From contig NZ_BNBV01000034.1 of assembly GCF_014656135.1 (NCBI RefSeq), positions 1 to 55,785 of the forward strand: a stretch of 55,785 bases of DNA. The letters run 5' to 3'. The translations under genes were made by a program, and so were the position numbers. Positions 54,981 to 55,785 of this stretch are shown here, piece by piece. The notes below the pieces were generated by a model. The model made no database searches. It was not told the DNA's origin and saw only the letters and a program-made list of their open reading frames with translations. This DNA is from Streptomyces thermodiastaticus. GTDB lineage: Bacteria > Actinomycetota > Actinomycetes > Streptomycetales > Streptomycetaceae. Position 1 is the stretch's first letter; each line of letters starts with the position of its first letter.

Positions 54981-55227
54981 GTCATGCCCGGCGGCCCGTG
55001 CACAGGCCCGCCGCAGTTGTGGTGCACGAATGGATGCATTCGGGGGCGCATCGATCACTTCCGTTCATCATCGGGCTTCTCGGCGTGCGCCGTCGCGCGC
55101 GGGCGTACGTTCAGGGCGCCGAGCAGGGTGGGATCACGGGGGCGCTCGGGCAGGTGGGGGCCTGTTCCGGCGGCGTGGGCTCGGAAGCCGCAGGCGCACC
55201 CCGGAACACTCCCGTGGGGGGAGCTAC

Positions 55228-55785
55228 GTGCGCGTGACGAAGGGGCCGGAGCCGGCCCGACCCGAGTGGCCCGAGGCCGGTGCGGCGGGCGGAACCGACG
55301 TCGAGGTCCAGACGTTCCCGGAGACGGGCGCCCTGACGGCGGCCCGCGTCGAGGATCCCTGGGATCCTGGGGATCACCGGTCCGAGGAGCCGGACACCGG
55401 GTCCGTCGCCGAGGAGTCCTCCGTCCTGCCCGGCCGGCCGGAGGGACCGCCACGACAGGAGCGGACCGGCGCCGGCGCGCACGGCCCGGTGTTCGTCGAT
55501 GTCTCCGGCCGCCGCAGCCGCCGTGTCCGCCGCCTCGGCATGGCGGTCGGGGCGGCCTGCGCGGGGTACGCCGTCGTCATCGTCGCCACCCTCGTCTCGG
55601 GCAACTCCACCGCCCCGTGGCTGCCGGTGCCGGGCCAGGGCGGCGACCGGCCCGCGAGCACGGCGGACACCACCCCGGAGCCCTCGCGCTCCGCCGGCCC
55701 GTCGGGCACCGGCGGCGACGTCGCCGTCCCCGGCGCGCCCGCCCCGGCCGGCGCACCGCGGACGTCCGGGTCCGCGGCGGCCGGA
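55228..55785 (+). CDS. Single-pass membrane protein, N-terminal part (window edge); possible MatA
   Basis: A GTG with the ribosome binding site GGGGGGAG 5 bp upstream opens a frame of 186 codons that runs off the window end. It has typical Streptomyces codon use. The first ~100 residues are acidic and Pro/Gly-rich (VRVTKGPEPARPEWPEAG). A basic stretch RRSRRVRRL and one membrane helix (MAVGAACAGYAVVIVATLVS, about 105-124) follow, then a Pro/Ser/Thr/Gly-rich outer part. In S. coelicolor the gene soon after smpB-ssrA in this orientation is, as I recall, matA, which acts with the glycan synthase MatB in mycelial aggregation. The identification rests mainly on position. Confidence 0.7.
   Translation, partial: MRVTKGPEPARPEWPEAGAAGGTDVEVQTFPETGALTAARVEDPWDPGDHRSEEPDTGSVAEESSVLPGRPEGPPRQERTGAGAHGPVFVDVSGRRSRRVRRLGMAVGAACAGYAVVIVATLVSGNSTAPWLPVPGQGGDRPASTADTTPEPSRSAGPSGTGGDVAVPGAPAPAGAPRTSGSAAAG

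Noticed and set aside
54532..54985. Integrated element at the tmRNA 3' end, a common attachment site
   Set aside because: The tmRNA is intact, no integrase or duplicated 3' end follows, and the next gene looks like core genome.

Overview
The window is chromosomal DNA of a Streptomyces species. The evidence is very high GC with strongly GC-biased third codon positions, many GTG starts, and a gene order I recognise from streptomycetes: mtrA-mtrB-lpqB-comF-hpf, secA, the 180-kDa NAD-glutamate dehydrogenase, pkaA-pkaB-prfB, and ftsE-ftsX-S41 peptidase-smpB-ssrA. The tmRNA tag ANTKRDSSQQAFALAA is the one I know from Streptomyces. The window opens with the 3' end of a 5S rRNA gene, so an rRNA operon lies just upstream. 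There is no prophage, insertion sequence, integrase or CRISPR array. Most of the segment is core genome.

Layout. (1) 1-5.8 kb: end of a 5S gene and its terminator, converging on a tightly overlapping minus-strand operon of a membrane protein, DUF4129, DUF4350, MoxR AAA+ ATPase and DUF58. (2) 5.9-15 kb, plus strand: mtnA; the MtrA-MtrB two-component system with lipoprotein LpqB; comF, with a diverged 3' end and two perfect DnaA boxes upstream; the long ribosome hibernation factor hpf, with a complex leader; an orphan LuxR-family response regulator. (3) 15-21 kb: YcaQ-like DNA glycosylase and GNAT acetyltransferase (minus), secA (plus), then a convergent Rv3235-like gene with a low-complexity region. 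(4) 21.3-28.1 kb: a small conserved hypothetical, a HAD hydrolase and the giant NAD-GDH.

(5) 28.2-35.5 kb looks like a cell-envelope glycan locus: a possible small leaderless ORF, a GT-C-like membrane protein, a TagGH/Wzm-Wzt-type ABC exporter divergent from a TetR regulator across two near-identical 31-bp repeats, a GT2 glycosyltransferase and a GT87 polyprenyl-sugar transferase. (6) 35.6-36.6 kb: ohrR and ohr, divergent, with a clear OhrR operator between them. (7) 36.9-40.6 kb: a carbohydrate ABC importer (binding protein and two permeases, no ATPase), whose first permease has an unusual ~150-residue loop.

(8) 40.8-49 kb: a large FHA plus FtsK/EssC-type ATPase divergent from two Ser/Thr kinases (PkaA, PkaB), followed by prfB. 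(9) 49-55.8 kb: a repeat-rich LAETG sortase-substrate protein, a 63-residue zinc-ribbon membrane protein, ftsE-ftsX, an S41/PDZ peptidase, smpB, the tmRNA, and the start of a single-pass membrane protein cut by the window edge, possibly matA.

Functionally the segment joins envelope and division control (MtrAB-LpqB, FtsEX, teichoic-acid-type export, sortase substrate, Ser/Thr kinases with an FHA protein) to ribosome upkeep and rescue (HPF, RF2, SmpB-tmRNA) and protein export (SecA). I found no clearly new defence or biosynthetic system. The best candidates for something undescribed are the PkaA/PkaB-FHA-ATPase pairing, the comF locus (DnaA boxes, altered 3' end), the small leaderless ORF before the glycan locus, and the modified sugar permease.
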